This document shows, in pieces, positions 25,101 through 36,426 of a stretch of DNA of 64,000 nt. Position 1 is the stretch's first letter. Every line of letters begins with the position of its first letter. The stretch is from Eudorina sp. 2006-703-Eu-15 (lineage: Eukaryota > Chlorophyta > Chlorophyceae > Chlamydomonadales > Volvocaceae), in NCBI GenBank assembly GCA_003117195.1, contig BDSI01000017.1:620001-684000 (forward strand). Reading direction: 5' to 3'. The notes beneath the pieces were generated by a model. That model was not told where the DNA came from and searched no databases. It saw nothing but the letters and a program-made list of their open reading frames with translations. Made by a program: the position numbers and the translations under genes.

Positions 25101-28100
25101 ACAGCTTGTTGCCCGCCAGGCACAGCCGCGTCAGCTGCGGCGTCTGACTCAGCGCCTCCTTCAGCAGCGGCATCTTGGTGGTGGAGATGCCGCGGTTGGA
25201 CCACTGCAGGGTGGCCCGCGGGTCGGTGCTGCCGGGCATCCCCGGCACGCTGTTGCTGAAGCTGAAGTTGCTGCCGTTCATCACCCCCGATCGCACCCCC
25301 ATCAGCGCCTCGCTGGCGCTGGCCAGCTGCAGGGGCGAGGCCGTGCGACGCACGTTCACCCCGAGGTACGAGGGCGGCTCGACCTGCGTGTCCGGGAGAC
25401 CCTGCGGTGTGTACTTGAGCCGCCGCAGCTCCTCCACGTCCACCGGCGGCACTACCTCCGGGGGAGCGCTGCTGGCGGGCCGCTCCTGCGCGGCCTGCTC
25501 CGCCGCCACGGCCTGCAGCGCCGCCTCCACGCGCGACAGCGCCCGCATGCGCAGCGTCCGCTCCATCGCCCCCGCCAGACTCCACTTATCGCTCAGTGTC
25601 ACCATACCGCCGTTCGCCGACTCGATCATGGCCGCGTCGGCGAACGATGGACAGGTCGTCATCTGGGTGGCACCCGCCGAGCCCCCGGCCGCGGCCGCGG
25701 AGGCGGCAGCGGCTGCCACGGCTGTCGCCGCAGCTTCCGCATCCATTCCGTCACCGGCGGCCTCGTTGCCAGTAGCCGCCGCGATGGCGGCGGCCGCCGC
25801 CGCGTAGTAGCCCAGCCGCGGCGGCAGCGGCGGTGCGCTGTCGTACCGCGGCCGTACCATTTGCGCCAGGGGTGAGTGCGGCGCGGAGAGGCTGCCTGAC
25901 CCCGCTGGGCCGAGCTGCAGGATGTCGAAGTTGTAGTGCTGGTTCTTGGGGCTGATGGAGGGGGTGCCCGTGTCCGATAACCCCGCCACCGCAACGGGCG
26001 GCGAGGGCGTCGGCAACAGGATGGGCTCCGGGCGGGGGCGCAGCTGCTGCCGCAGCTGGTCGTGCTGCCGATCGAGCGCCTTCAGCTGGACGCGCGCAAA
26101 GCCCGACTGGTGGGCAGGGCAGGGCAGGGCGGGGCAGGGTGGGGCAGCGGACAGAGGCGGAGGAGGAAGCAAGAGGCGGAGTCGGACCTCGGGAGACAGC
26201 AAGTGGCTCAGGCCGGCCAGCCGCTCATCCGGGGCTCCGAACGGGGCCGACCCCGTATCCACCACCGCGCTGTACGCTGCCCATAGCCAGCCGCCCATGA
26301 GCTCCGCCCCAACCCGCACAGCACCCTCAACGCATTCGCGCTGGAATCATATGCCGCCAACTAGCTTTGCAGTCAGCCCAGCCCAGCCGGTCATGCCGGC
26401 TATCACCCTATTCCGCACCACCACAACGCCAGTCTGCCGGGCGCCCCGTCACACTCGCCCCGCGCGCCCCTCCCATGCTGACTGCCGCGGACCTCAAAAC
26501 CGCACCCTGCCTCGCCCCCCCCACCTGGCCCACTCCCACCCGCACCTGCTTGTCCGTACAATGCAGCTCCTTGCACAGGTCCGAGCGCAGATTCCGGGCG
26601 GCGGCCAGCAGCGCCGTCATGTTCATCTCGCGGGGGCCCAGCACCGCCTCCAGCTCCTGCAGCGCGGCGGTGGCCTGCGCTCGCGTCTCGGGGGATATCT
26701 CCTGGAGGGACCGGGCCGGGGGCAGGGCGGGCAGGCAAGTAGGCCAGTAGGCCGGAAGGGACACGACTGCTGACGGGGAGGGCGTACATGAATGGCGGCT
26801 GGCTCCGAGGCGGTGGGCCGGGGCCTGTGCTGGCCAAGAGGTGGGGAGGCGCGTCGTGTCACTTATCCGCCCGCCATGCCCCATGCGCACGCGCCGGACC
26901 CCACGGGGCGCTGCCGCGGCGGCCTTACCCCCATGCATGCATACTGGGGGGGTTGGCTTTGAGCAGTTGCGGAGCGTCGCCACGCTGGCCCGGTACCTGG
27001 ACCGGCACACCGCCATGAGCGGGACGTGCGGCCCCGCACCTGAACCCTTCGTTGCATGTCGGTTCACACCCTCTGCCGACTCACGCGCCGCGGGTGCTAA
27101 TGTGTTTGTTGGGTGTATAGGGCGCGAATGGCGAACGGGTGTTCCGTACGATGTACGATGAGGGATGGTGCGACCCAGGTGGCGCCACGTGTAGGTGCTG
27201 CTGAGTCCGACGGAGACCTACGAGGAGATGGATTCCCTCCCCTTTTTCCGCTCCGCAGCGCGGCTGCGCCTGTGGTGGCCCCCTTCCCACATGTCCAGTA
27301 GCCGCACGCCCGGGTGACATGTGCGCAGCGCGTCAACGCGAAACCCCATGTGACCGACCTCGCAACTCGAGACCGTGTGGCCCAGCCCACACGCCATTGA
27401 CAGTGCCATTCCACCGGGGGGGAAATGGTTACACACGCACCGTCACCTCGCCCCCGCGTGCTCGCATTCCCGCGGTCCTGAGCGGCCGCACACGCACCTG
27501 GTCGCCGCTCAGCACCTCCATGGCCTCCTGCGCCTTCCTGCGGGCCTCCTCCAGCAGGGAGCTGTTCTCCCTGGATCCAAATCTTTGAACAGATCGGGGG
27601 GGACTGCCGTTCATGGAGGTGGTCCAGGCGGTGGACGGACGAAAGCTGGAGAGGTGGTTGAGGGGCTGGACTTGCTGCGGCGGGGGCTGCGGTTGCAGCT
27701 GCTGCAGCGACTGCTGGCGGAAGCTGGGTGCCTCGATTAAGGAGCCGGTTGATGGAAGGAGGGGCGTGGCTGGTCCGTTCTCGGGGGAGGCCGTCATCCC
27801 CGAAGTGGTGTGGGAAGCCGAGTTTGTGCGGACGGGCGGCGGTAGTGGGGGCATCGTCCCCGGGCTGGGACTGGAGGTCGCACTGCGCCGCAGAGGGCTG
27901 CTTGCACCAAGCCGGAGAAGACGCGATGTTGCATTGTGAGGCTGGCCGTTCACATACAGGGCTTCCTGAAACTGGGACAGAGATTCCGGTGCCGGGTCCG
28001 GTGAAGGTGACCCCCCGGCCCCGCTGTGGGGCGACACAAAAACCAAGGACCCATTTCTTGAAAGTGGCGGCAATCCGCCGCGGCTGTTGGGGTTCGCTTG

Positions 28101-28135
28101 CGAAGAAGGGCGCCGCAAGCTACTGCTCCCCGCGC
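13158..28135 (-). CDS. Very large RI-type leucine-rich-repeat protein, repeated C-terminal region, IQ-like end
   Basis: Function unknown. Exons joined in phase (complement): 27498-28135, 26546-26701, 25093-26106, 24079-24673, 23482-23834, 22844-22968, 22216-22377, 21993-22040, 21549-21655, 20915-21216, 20158-20495, 19426-19690, 18664-18765, 18270-18340, 17183-17657, 16184-16699, 15603-15611, 15104-15280, 14210-14283, 13686-13833 and probably 13158-13235, about 1,900 residues. The N-terminal 600 residues are Ser/Pro/Ala-rich. Then come RI-type LRRs (LRELDLRRCGISDAG, LQRLDVSWNAL, LRELSLAHNGFGD, LHVDLSHNTLG). The second half has three related segments (GVYSLDLGHP, GRYTLNLSRQ, GISFSLDLTEP) and helical stretches resembling DUF4476 (FFTPAQCLALLAGFD). 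Near the end AAHIQRFWGACRARR is a degenerate IQ motif. Open points: no ATG is assigned in the first exon, so an upstream exon may exist; the last exon could instead be 13299-13321. Similar architectures occur in algal and ciliate cilia-related proteins, so a ciliary role is possible but is inference. Confidence 0.75.
14940..15060 (+). repeat. Intronic dispersed repeat A, copy 1
   Basis: Begins GTTCTTCCGACACCGC and contains TATATGGGTCG, TACGCATACGGGCAAC and GCACTCCTGTTCTGCCTGC. It lies inside intron 14284-15103 of the LRR gene and is clearly related to the copies at 17838 and 19023 in the same orientation. No coding capacity. Confidence 0.8.
16975..17153. repeat. 17-bp minisatellite in an LRR-gene intron
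   Basis: About 10.5 near-perfect copies of the 17-bp unit GGCTCAGTTGGCTCAGT. Because 17 is not a multiple of 3, all three plus-strand frames stay open and repeat a 17-residue pattern, producing long false reading frames. It lies in intron 16700-17182, next to a CA-rich tract (about 16865-16965). Confidence 0.95.
17838..17947 (+). repeat. Intronic dispersed repeat A, copy 2
   Basis: Related to the copy at 14940: it shares GGGTCGTGTATTGGGTACAT, ACATACGGGCAACT and CACGCACTCCTG. It lies in intron 17658-18269 of the same gene. A further partial match (CATGTCACGCAC, then GTCTGTCTGC) is at about 18038-18066. Confidence 0.7.
18111..18142. repeat. Hexanucleotide repeat GGGGAC
   Basis: About five units of GGGGAC in intron 17658-18269 of the LRR gene. 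Confidence 0.9.
19023..19152 (+). repeat. Intronic dispersed repeat A, copy 3
   Basis: Begins GTTCTTCCGACACTGCAGCC and contains TTATATGGGTCGGGCA, ATACGCATACGGGCAA and GCACTCCTGTTCTGTCTGC. It closely matches copy 1 along its length, lies in intron 18766-19425 and is followed directly by a CA-rich tract (19156-19215). Confidence 0.8.
19156..19215. repeat. CA-rich microsatellite
   Basis: Runs of ACACACCC and plain (AC)n follow dispersed repeat A, copy 3, within an intron. Confidence 0.9.
19815..19875 (-). repeat. Intronic dispersed repeat B, inverted copy
   Basis: Its reverse complement reads AATAGGAAATCGGTAGACAA and later CTGCGCTGCTGCCAGAGC. This matches the direct copy at 20588, and the first block also matches 22419-22437. 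It lies in intron 19691-20157 of the LRR gene. Confidence 0.6.
20588..20650 (+). repeat. Intronic dispersed repeat B, direct copy
   Basis: Contains ACAGGAAATTCGTGGACAC followed by CCGCGCTGCTGCCAGAGC, both shared with the inverted copy at 19815. It lies in intron 20496-20914. A shorter third match, ATAGGAAATTGGTAGACAT, is at 22419-22437 in intron 22378-22843. Confidence 0.6.
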
Positions 28136-29239
28136 CTGGTACGCGGCACCGAATAGCGTTTACACAGCGTTTTATCAAAACATTTCAAGGATGGTTGTAC
28201 ATATAACCCACCATAAAATGTACCAGTGTTGGGCCGCTCATCGCGGTCTTTCCGTGGGCCAGGTTGCTCGCATGTTCCCTGACCGGTTGAAGGTCTGCTT
28301 CGCGACCAATGGAGAAGCTCTACAAGTCCTTCGCGTTTACGACTCATTCGCGTTCATTTGCTACGCGTTATGCTCGTCATGGCAAAGTGTTCAACGGGCC
28401 GTCTGGACGCATATAGGTCACAGAGCCCACGATGGATGCGGATAGCTCGCCAATCGAATCTATATTTGGCTCATATTCGTCAAGCTTGTGCAACTCTTCT
28501 TAACCAGTTGTCTAGCTGCCAGTACATTCTACATACTACGAGCAGAAAGCTCCAAGTCAGGGTGACCCGTGCACTGTCTCTTAAGGTACAGCGACCTCCG
28601 AATACATAATACCAGTGTCTCAGGCGTTTCCTTTGTTGATTGACTGAAAACGCTAGCGTACGGCAGTGGATGGACTTTTTGACAGATGTATGTAACAATA
28701 AGCTTAGTTGATATGCATTATTCCATATAAACGGGTTCTGTTCAACTTTACCTCATCAGTCTTGGACAGCACTAAGTACGGCAGCGAAATTGCCGGTTTG
28801 GACGGTTGGGACTCTCCTGACAAACGACTGTGTGTCAGGCTCAGGACGCTTGCAATACCCAATCACTCATGCGCAATAAAGAAAAACAGAGACGCAGAGG
28901 TTGTGTGCTAGCTTCCCGGGATTGGCGAACGCAGCTAGGACCCCTGGATAGAGGCTGCCGTTTCACCTACTACGTCAGCCCATCTGACGCTCCACGGACT
29001 TGCGGACCCGCCTAATACCTAACATTTACAGGCGCTACTCGAAACGCAGGGTTTCTCCATGTGAAGAAGCTACTGGAACAGGAACCGTGTGTGCAGCTGG
29101 TGCAGCCGTATGCTCTCGCCTTCCACTGCCCTGCCGTGGCGCCCGCCTCGGAACGGTCTCTACCAAAGCGACTCTTCGCTATTGTAAACATGAGTGATCA
29201 TCACGACAGGTTACGTCGTAGCTTTTGACCCCTTCTGAA
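28136..29239. other. Intergenic region, possible 5' end of the LRR gene
   Basis: AT-richer than the genes around it and without a recognised protein. A TACCAG acceptor borders the first assigned LRR exon at 28135, so a small upstream exon or 5' leader may lie here. A short frame at about 28206-28235 ends at a good donor but in the wrong phase to join, so it was not adopted. Confidence 0.4.
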
Positions 29240-29365
29240 GAATGAATGAACGTTACAGCGGACCCCAAACGGGATACGACGGGATCAACGGTGTATACCA
29301 GGGCAAGCCCCATCAGGCCCCAACGACAAGGCGCCAAGACACCTCCACACCTCAACGCCTTCTGT
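29240..29365 (-). mobile_element. 5'-truncated LINE 3' end
   Basis: On the minus strand it ends GTTGATCCC...GGGGTCCGCTGTAACGTTCATTCATTC, nearly the same as the end of the element at 38-39.9 kb. Similarity is lost at about 29365, so only some 120 bp remain. The last bases contain TGTAA followed by an (ATTC)n tail. Confidence 0.8.
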
Positions 29366-32300
29366 TGTCACAGTGGCACGACAGGCATGCTTGCGCTTTT
29401 AGGACGTGCAGGTGCGAGTTACGTCCAGATCACAACCTCTTCCATGGTTGTTCGAGAAATCCTTGACAGCATCCGGGGTGTTTGAGGCATGTTTCGGAAT
29501 TTGGTGTTATCTGTGCACATTTAATGCACAGTGTTCGATATACAACTGGAGCAAGCAAGGCCTCCCTGAACAAACGGCTTTCAAGTAGCATACCGAGGAC
29601 GTCATCCACATGTAGACATGCTTGGTGGTGTACATTGTTTTGACTCTTCGCGGACGGACACGCATCGTGGGCCAGATGGATGGATGGATGGACCCCTTGG
29701 TTTCGGAACCCGCCGATAACCCTGACCGCCATACCCACCCCACCCCGACCAGCCCGAGTGCAGCCCAGCGTAGCTCAACGCAGCCGGGTCATTATATCTG
29801 CCGGTTTGTTCAGGGTGGCATTTGGTGGGCGACAAGAGGGTTCATAGGGAAACACGAGGAGATCGCGTTCCTTCTCCCCCGCCCGCTGTCCAAGTACGAA
29901 CTATCCGGACTCCGTAAATCCTGCCTCCGCGCAGGGTCACTGCCGGGTCACGGAACGGCCCCCCGAGAGCGAGGGCTGCCAGCGAGGGCCGATGCGGCTG
30001 CGTGTGGACGGCGAGACTCCGTAACATTGTATTCAGTCGGTGGACCTGGATGGGCCTTCTAACGGGCGGGTCGCACGGACGGCTGCACCGCACTGCACAG
30101 CCTCGCCAGCCCTGCCGCCACTGGCACGGGACCCCAGTGCAGGACGGCGGCGGCCCCACTGTTGGCCGTTGAGGGGACGGTGGAACTGGCGACGGCCGCA
30201 ACGGGGACCATTGTGGCAGCGGTGGTGCTGTGACTTCGCAAAGCGAAGCGAAGCGAAGCGCAGAGAGAGGAGTGTTGTTGTGAAGATGTGCACGAACTGC
30301 CGTGGTGCGTTGAAGCATGGCGCGCGGGGCGCCCGTGTACGGCGAGGTACGGCACAGCAGGCACGGTTAGGTACGACACACTGAACCGGTCCAGGTTGAG
30401 TACGACACACTGAACCGTTCCAGGTTGAGCTTCTTGGGGCGTGCAGAGAGGCTGAGTGCCGAAGTATTGACGTACAGTATTTACGTACTTCAACAGGGGC
30501 GTGCCGCTCTGCCCTGATAGTGGCCTCTGCTTACCGAGATACCGACCCACCGCGGTCCGGCACGACTGTTGGCAATTGAGTGGGGACCTGGCTTCCTAAG
30601 CGTTCGGTCCGCGGTACTGCCATCGGCAGCAGAGGTGCAGTCCGCAACACCCGATCACGTGTACGGGTTGTGGTGCACAAGTACCTGTACCGCGTCTCTG
30701 TACCGGGCGGTGACCCTCCCACCTCCCCTCGACTGACCTCCGTTGCTCTGACAATTACTGCAGTCGATCGTTTTGCTGGTCCCTCAGGGGTTCCCCCCAA
30801 TGGATCTAGGTGGCTCTGCTGAAGGGACTCGGCACGTGGAGCAGGTAGGCCTGAGAGCCGAGCTACTACCGAAATGGAAGATGCCACCATGATATGCCAT
30901 GTACTTTACAAGAAATAAGGAATTAATCCAACCATCCAAAGGAAGAAAAATTATTAGTCTTTGGAAAGTAAGGATGCGAATGTCGACACGACGGGCGCCG
31001 TGCAGGGCACGCAAGAGCTCGCGCTTGAGCTCCATGCCGGGGTCATACGCGCGAGGGGTTTGGCCCTGCCCCGCAGCTCTTGCTGTTTTGGCGCGGACCA
31101 TCCGTCCCCTCCTGGACAGCGGCTAGACGTGAGGACCGCACACCTCACCAGCCGTCCACGGCGCCTCCTCCCCGGACTCCGAGCTGCTGCACTTGTTTAT
31201 TCTACAACCACCACCACCAGTCGTATTCTTCCGGCATCACCCCTCAATGGCGCTCAAGCACCGAAGCTGCAATCGCAGCGCAGTCGCTAGCCAACGCCGT
31301 GCCTCCTTCCATCAGGCAGCCTAGCTTGACGCAGGTGTGCGCCCTACCCACCCCTCACATGCCGATCCGCCGGTGCCACCCGCCCTTGCATGCCCTCACT
31401 AAAGCTTGTCCGCCCACTCCCCACAGACACCTGTGCCGCTATGGCGCGGCTCAGACACAAAATGGATACACGCAAATAAATCGCACTGCAGCACATGAAG
31501 GGCCTTGTACGCTATCTTGGGTGTTGTTCATTGACCGCGTCCCGTTGCCATGAAAGTAACCTCAATGCCAGAGAAGTCCCTTTGGGCAAGTGGACGGTGG
31601 CATTGCTGAGATGTAATTGACTGCTTAATACGCTCAATTTGAAGCAGCAGCCGCTCCCCAGGGCTCACCTGCCGGCCGCCACCCTCTTTAGCTAGCAAAC
31701 CATCAACACATCAAGCAACACATCAAGCATATCTGGACACATGCGCGGCCCCGATTCCAGGGCGCAGGTTATCTGGGGCACCTCAGGTCGATTGGAGTCA
31801 CCATCGCCGTCCCGATCACCTCCACCACCACCACCACCAGCACCGCCAACACCGATGAGCAGACACCCTCACCGAGCCAACCCACCATCCCCAATTCCCC
31901 AATCGCTGTGATCGCCGTCGATCCTGGTAATGCCACAAGCAGCACGAGCACGTGTTTGCTGTGCCTGCACGTCCCCATCACCGCAATGTCGTCCCCATCA
32001 CCTGGATGTCGCCACCGCAGCCTCAGCTTGCGAAGCCCTGAGCAAGCGAATCGGCGGGTGTGTCCCAATCGCCCTGCCAACCCGCCTGGTTAGACACACA
32101 GCAGCAGTTCCGAATCATCAATTGCTTGTTACTACATGCTCATCACATGCCCCCAGCGGCGACAGCAACGACAAGAGGCATAAGCAAATTTCCAAAGCAG
32201 CCCGAGGGCGCAGCAGCAATAGAGACAGCAGCAGCGAAGGGAGCATCCACCCGTACGGCCATAAGACATGCGGTGCTCGTGCAAATAAATGACGCGCTCT

Positions 32301-33599
32301 TGCCCCAGTCTAATACGCAACGTGCTACACGAGTAATTGTGGGCTCACCCCGTGACCCACATATCATCCATCGAGGATGACTCCCCGGCAGTTCGCGCCG
32401 CCTCAACTGCAGGACGCTCCAGATGGACGTTTCCCTCCCCCGGCCGCCCCCAAACAGCCCCCCTCCCCTCCACCCCCACTACAGAACCCCCAACCCGCGC
32501 CACGTCGCTGAGCGACGGTACGGAAGAAAATTATTCGTCATTCGTTCGTGTTGGAAGCGTGCGCGCAAATGGACTGCGTGCCTGTGGGCGGGAGCCGCCG
32601 CTCGGTGAGGCACCGGGAGCTGGAGCCACGCGATGGAATACCTCATCGGGCCAGCGCACCACCCCAAGTAAGCAAACAACACCCCAGATGCCCATGAATG
32701 GACACTTGGACGGCGGCGAAGGCCAGCCACATAGGCATCGCCGGTCATCCAGTTCCCACCACCACCGGCCGGAAGGGTTCGCATCTATTCCGCCCACGGC
32801 GCACCGGCCACGACATAGATAACAGTGTGAGGGCCCTTGGAATCCCAAGCTTGGTACAACTGCAGCGTCTTTGTCTTTCGCGGTCTTTCACCTGAACCTG
32901 CCCTGAAACTACCATGGGCCTCTAGAGCCCACGCACCCGGCCACCCGGTTCGCTGTGGCCTAGGCACAGGCGTCAGGCATCAAGATCAAACGGAGCATCA
33001 TCATATGGTTCGTTGCTGGGAAGCCAAGTCGCAAATCAAGTGCGATGAAACAAGCGGCCTCCTTCGTGAGCCCCATCATACACCCCCACCGTACAACCCT
33101 GCGAATATGAACCCGAACAGCCACCCCCGTCCAGTACGCGGATACCCGACACACAGACCCGTTTTCCATGTCCCCACTAACAGACCTTTAGGAGAACCAA
33201 TCATTACACGGTCGCAGCAACAAAAGCTGCAGCGTTCCAAGAATTGCGGGCCGAGCACCCGACGATCCCGCGCCGCTGATGGATGAGTGTACGTGGGTGC
33301 CCATGGCCCATCTACAGCTCTGCAGCACACAGCCCTAGGTGACCGACAGACAAACACGCGCCTCTGCGCACGGCTGCTTCTACAGCAGGTGGCGCCTCTG
33401 CACGCTGAGCGTTGTACGTGCAGGGCTCTTATTAAATAACTCTTCCCGCTTTTGTGCTAAGTGCGGACCCATGACCAAAATGGGCTGACGCTGGACGCGT
33501 ACAAGCGCGGCAGCTTGGTCCTTTGCGCCAAAGGCCGCAGCAACGGTAACGTCTCTATTAAATCGTGCGTTTGCAATGGGGACGAAGAACGTTCACACC
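29366..33599. other. Intergenic region with simple duplications; no firm gene
   Basis: No confident gene in 4.2 kb. Plus-strand open stretches at about 31140-31335, 32120-32290, 32337-32822 and 33000-33286 have Ser/His/Pro/Asn-rich, protein-like composition, but no consistent splicing joined them. A minus-strand frame around 30960-31101 (with MELKRELLRALHGARR) is also unexplained. Other content: a (GCGAA)n run near 30240, a 29-bp duplication at 30371-30428 and CAC/ACC runs near 31810. A TTACA at 33204-33208 may be the poly(A) signal of the RNA-binding protein gene. Confidence 0.35.
30371..30428. repeat. 29-bp tandem duplication
   Basis: Two adjacent copies (30371-30399, 30400-30428) of a unit starting GTACGACACACTGAACCG differ at one position. 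Confidence 0.9.
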
Positions 33600-36426
33600 T
33601 CAGTCAGTGGACTGCTGCTGCGCCTGTTGCTGCTGCGCCGGTTGCTGGTGTGCTTGGTGAGCCTGCTGCTGCGCTTGCACCTGCGGGGCCTGCGCCTGCG
33701 CTTGCGGCGCGCCGCGCCCCTGCGCCATGGACTGATGCGAGTGCGCTGAGCTGGACTGGCCATCGCTGTCCCTACCGCCCTCGACCTTGACCGGCGTCTT
33801 CGAGGGCGACACCCGAATGGGCAGGGACCCTGCACGGCGAATGCGATTCGTAAAAGGCCAGATCATCAGTTGGGGAGGGTTCGCAAAGAAATCCGCCAGT
33901 TCCAGCTCCCCTGCAGCAGTGCCCAAAAGACTGACCTCCGAATCAATGTCCGCTCCAACAACGTGCTCCACGATGTTTTATTGACTCTTGCTTAATCAGA
34001 GCCCAGATTTAGACCACGCTTACCCCACCACTATCATCATAAATACTTGTTGCGCCCAACTCCCAGCTAGCCTGCTTTGCTGGCAGGCTTGGCCCCAGCA
34101 GCAGCCCCGGACAAACCAAGGCTGAACCCAACCCTGCACCCACCGAGGAGCGCCCCGCTGCAATTGAGGGCTGCCAGCGCACCCTCCGCGTGCTGGAACT
34201 GCGAGTCATCGGAAGGATGAGGGGGAACAAGAGGGGGGATCCGAGTCAGCTCCACCCTGAACACTTGCCGACCACCCGACTCTCCGCCGCATATGACGAA
34301 CCATCACAGCGAGCATGCATACCAGGCGGTTAACAGGCTGTGGCGGCTAGGCATGCTGTGACAGGTCCAGTGGTATAACTTACCTCCACGAACGCTATCC
34401 GGGTTGAATGCGCGTAGTCGCCCAACAGCCGGATCCGGGACACCTTGCCTGCAGCCAGGGGGGAAGCCATTTGGTCCAACTTCAGTCGCCGCGTGTGACC
34501 ATGGAGCATGGTTGTTTACATGGTACCTGATCGGGCAAGCGTGTGGTACACGTCGCATTTGGGCGATGTATCCGAACACAGTCCAAAACTCGCCGCGCAT
34601 GCCGTCGAGCCTCACCCCTCACGTGCCTGGCCGCACAGACTTCCCCCATCCGGCTTCATGGCGGCTCTCGCTCGGCCCAACCCGCCCCATCACGGCTCCA
34701 GACCCACCGCACAACGACTCGAAGAAGGCCCTCACGTCGTTCTTATCCACCTTCTTGTCGATGTTGGCCGCGTACACCGTCCGGCTGCACCGCTCCACCT
34801 CATCCGGGGAGCGGGGCATCAGCTCCTGGTTGACGGGCATGATGGCCGTCTTCGACGGAAGCACGCGGAGCGGCGAGTTGCCCAGCACGCTGCCTGTCTT
34901 TTCCAGCGCCTGCACAGGCCGGGGATCACAGCGGATTGATGCGCTTCCCCGGCGTGGACTTGCCAATAGAGCATTGATTCAGATTGCACGTGCACTTCAT
35001 TGGATGTTTCTAGCCATGCCATGCCAAACCCTGTGAACGCCGGGAAGGGCATGGCATAGTCGAAATTCTCTGCCTACATGTCGTCCACAGGGTTTGTACA
35101 TAACCTTGTCAGATGGCCATGGCCCATTGCACAACTCGGTCGGAGCCGCGAGGTTGGTACACCCTCCCCTGCCCACGCAGGAGTCTGACTGTGTCCTTAT
35201 GAATCAACGCATGACGTACAGACAACGACTCACCACGTCCCACTGCCTTCGGCATACATTTTCGTCCATGCACCCAGTCAAGGTTTGACCCATTGACGAA
35301 GTCCAAAATGGCATCGAAAGCCTACCCGTCGGCTGGCAACCGAAAACTTAAATGGCGATGCATGGCAGCTAAGACCCTGGGCCCCTAGGTTAGCCCCACT
35401 GACCTTCTGTGCCGACTCCACATCCGCAAACTCGATGAATGCGAAGCGCATCGCACTGTTCGGATCGCCACAGATGCGGCAGTCGATGATCCGACCACAG
35501 TCCGAGAAAAACGCCGCCAGGTTCTCCTCCGTCAGCGCACAGTCCACATAGCTGATATAGACTGTGCGCTTGATGTTGTCCTCAAGCCCCTTTTGCGGCC
35601 GCTTTTTCTTCGGCATCTGCCCCGGTCGGCGGCCCCCGCCCGTCTGCGGCTGTGCGGGGCCCCGGCCGCCCTGCGAAAGCATGGGTCAGGGGGGAGCCCA
35701 GGTTTGACCATACTGTTTTGCATCCCTCGGCCTGATGGACGGCCAAACGCAGCACATTGGCCTCACCCTGCCCTGACGACCGCGGCCCTGCTGCGGTATG
35801 GGGGGTGCCGCCGGATAGTAGTACTGCAGCTGAGAGGGCCCCGGCCCCGCCACCCCGCCGCGCGCGTAAGGACCCGGGGCGTGCGTCGGGATGGCTGGCC
35901 CCCGCTGCCGCGGACCCCCCAGCTGCAGTTCATTCAACCGCTCGGCGAGTGCAGCTGCAATAGGGACGAAACTCTCGTGGTAAGCCGCACAGTACGCTGG
36001 GTCAGTGGTCCACAAGGGGGTCTCACCGGTCGCATCCTCCTGGTGCATAGCCTGCATACTGCCGAAAGCATAACCTCGTAGTCCATCAGAGGTTGGAATT
36101 GCCGAGATAGGTCCTGCGGCGAAGGTGAAAGCTGAGGATGAAAGCCGCTACACGCGGTGCGATAACCTCAGACGGCGGACTTACCCGGCGAAGGAAATCC
36201 ATACGCTGGACCGAAGACCATTCCCGGAGGAATCATCCCAGGTGCGATGATGCCTGGTTGGAAAGCACAAGCCATGCAGGTGTCAACCCTCCAACGTTTA
36301 CTGGATACGTCACAGCACTGAATCGCGATAATTGATCAATCATCAACAATTTGCAATTTTCTCACCTGGAGGGTATGGCATGGGAACTGGCACCCACGCA
36401 GGGTGGGACTGTCCTGGCTGCTGCAT
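33600..36426 (-). CDS. Two-RRM RNA-binding protein, CID8-13-like
   Basis: Probable cytoplasmic mRNA-binding protein of the plant CID8-13 family (poly(A)-binding-protein interactors). Eight exons (complement): 36366-36426, 36185-36253, 35767-36113, 35404-35670, 34708-34909, 34384-34448, 34144-34198, 33600-33829, giving 431 residues with consistent phases. The N-terminal half is Gly/Pro/Gln-rich and followed by a basic stretch (MPKKKRPQKG). RRM1 starts near residue 194 (RNP2 VYISYV, RNP1 MRFAFIEFAD); RRM2 starts near residue 289 (VYAANI, then TRIAFVEFQ). The linker VLPSKTAIMPVNQELMPRS and the end SLPIRVSPSKTPVKV are diagnostic of the family. The tail is Gln/Ala/His-rich and low in complexity. 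No PAM2 motif (the PABP-binding peptide usual in this family) was recognised in the N-terminal part. Confidence 0.92.

Noticed and set aside
30960..31101. Minus-strand frame with MELKRELLRALHGARR
   Set aside because: Looks helical but is short and isolated; left as unexplained rather than called.
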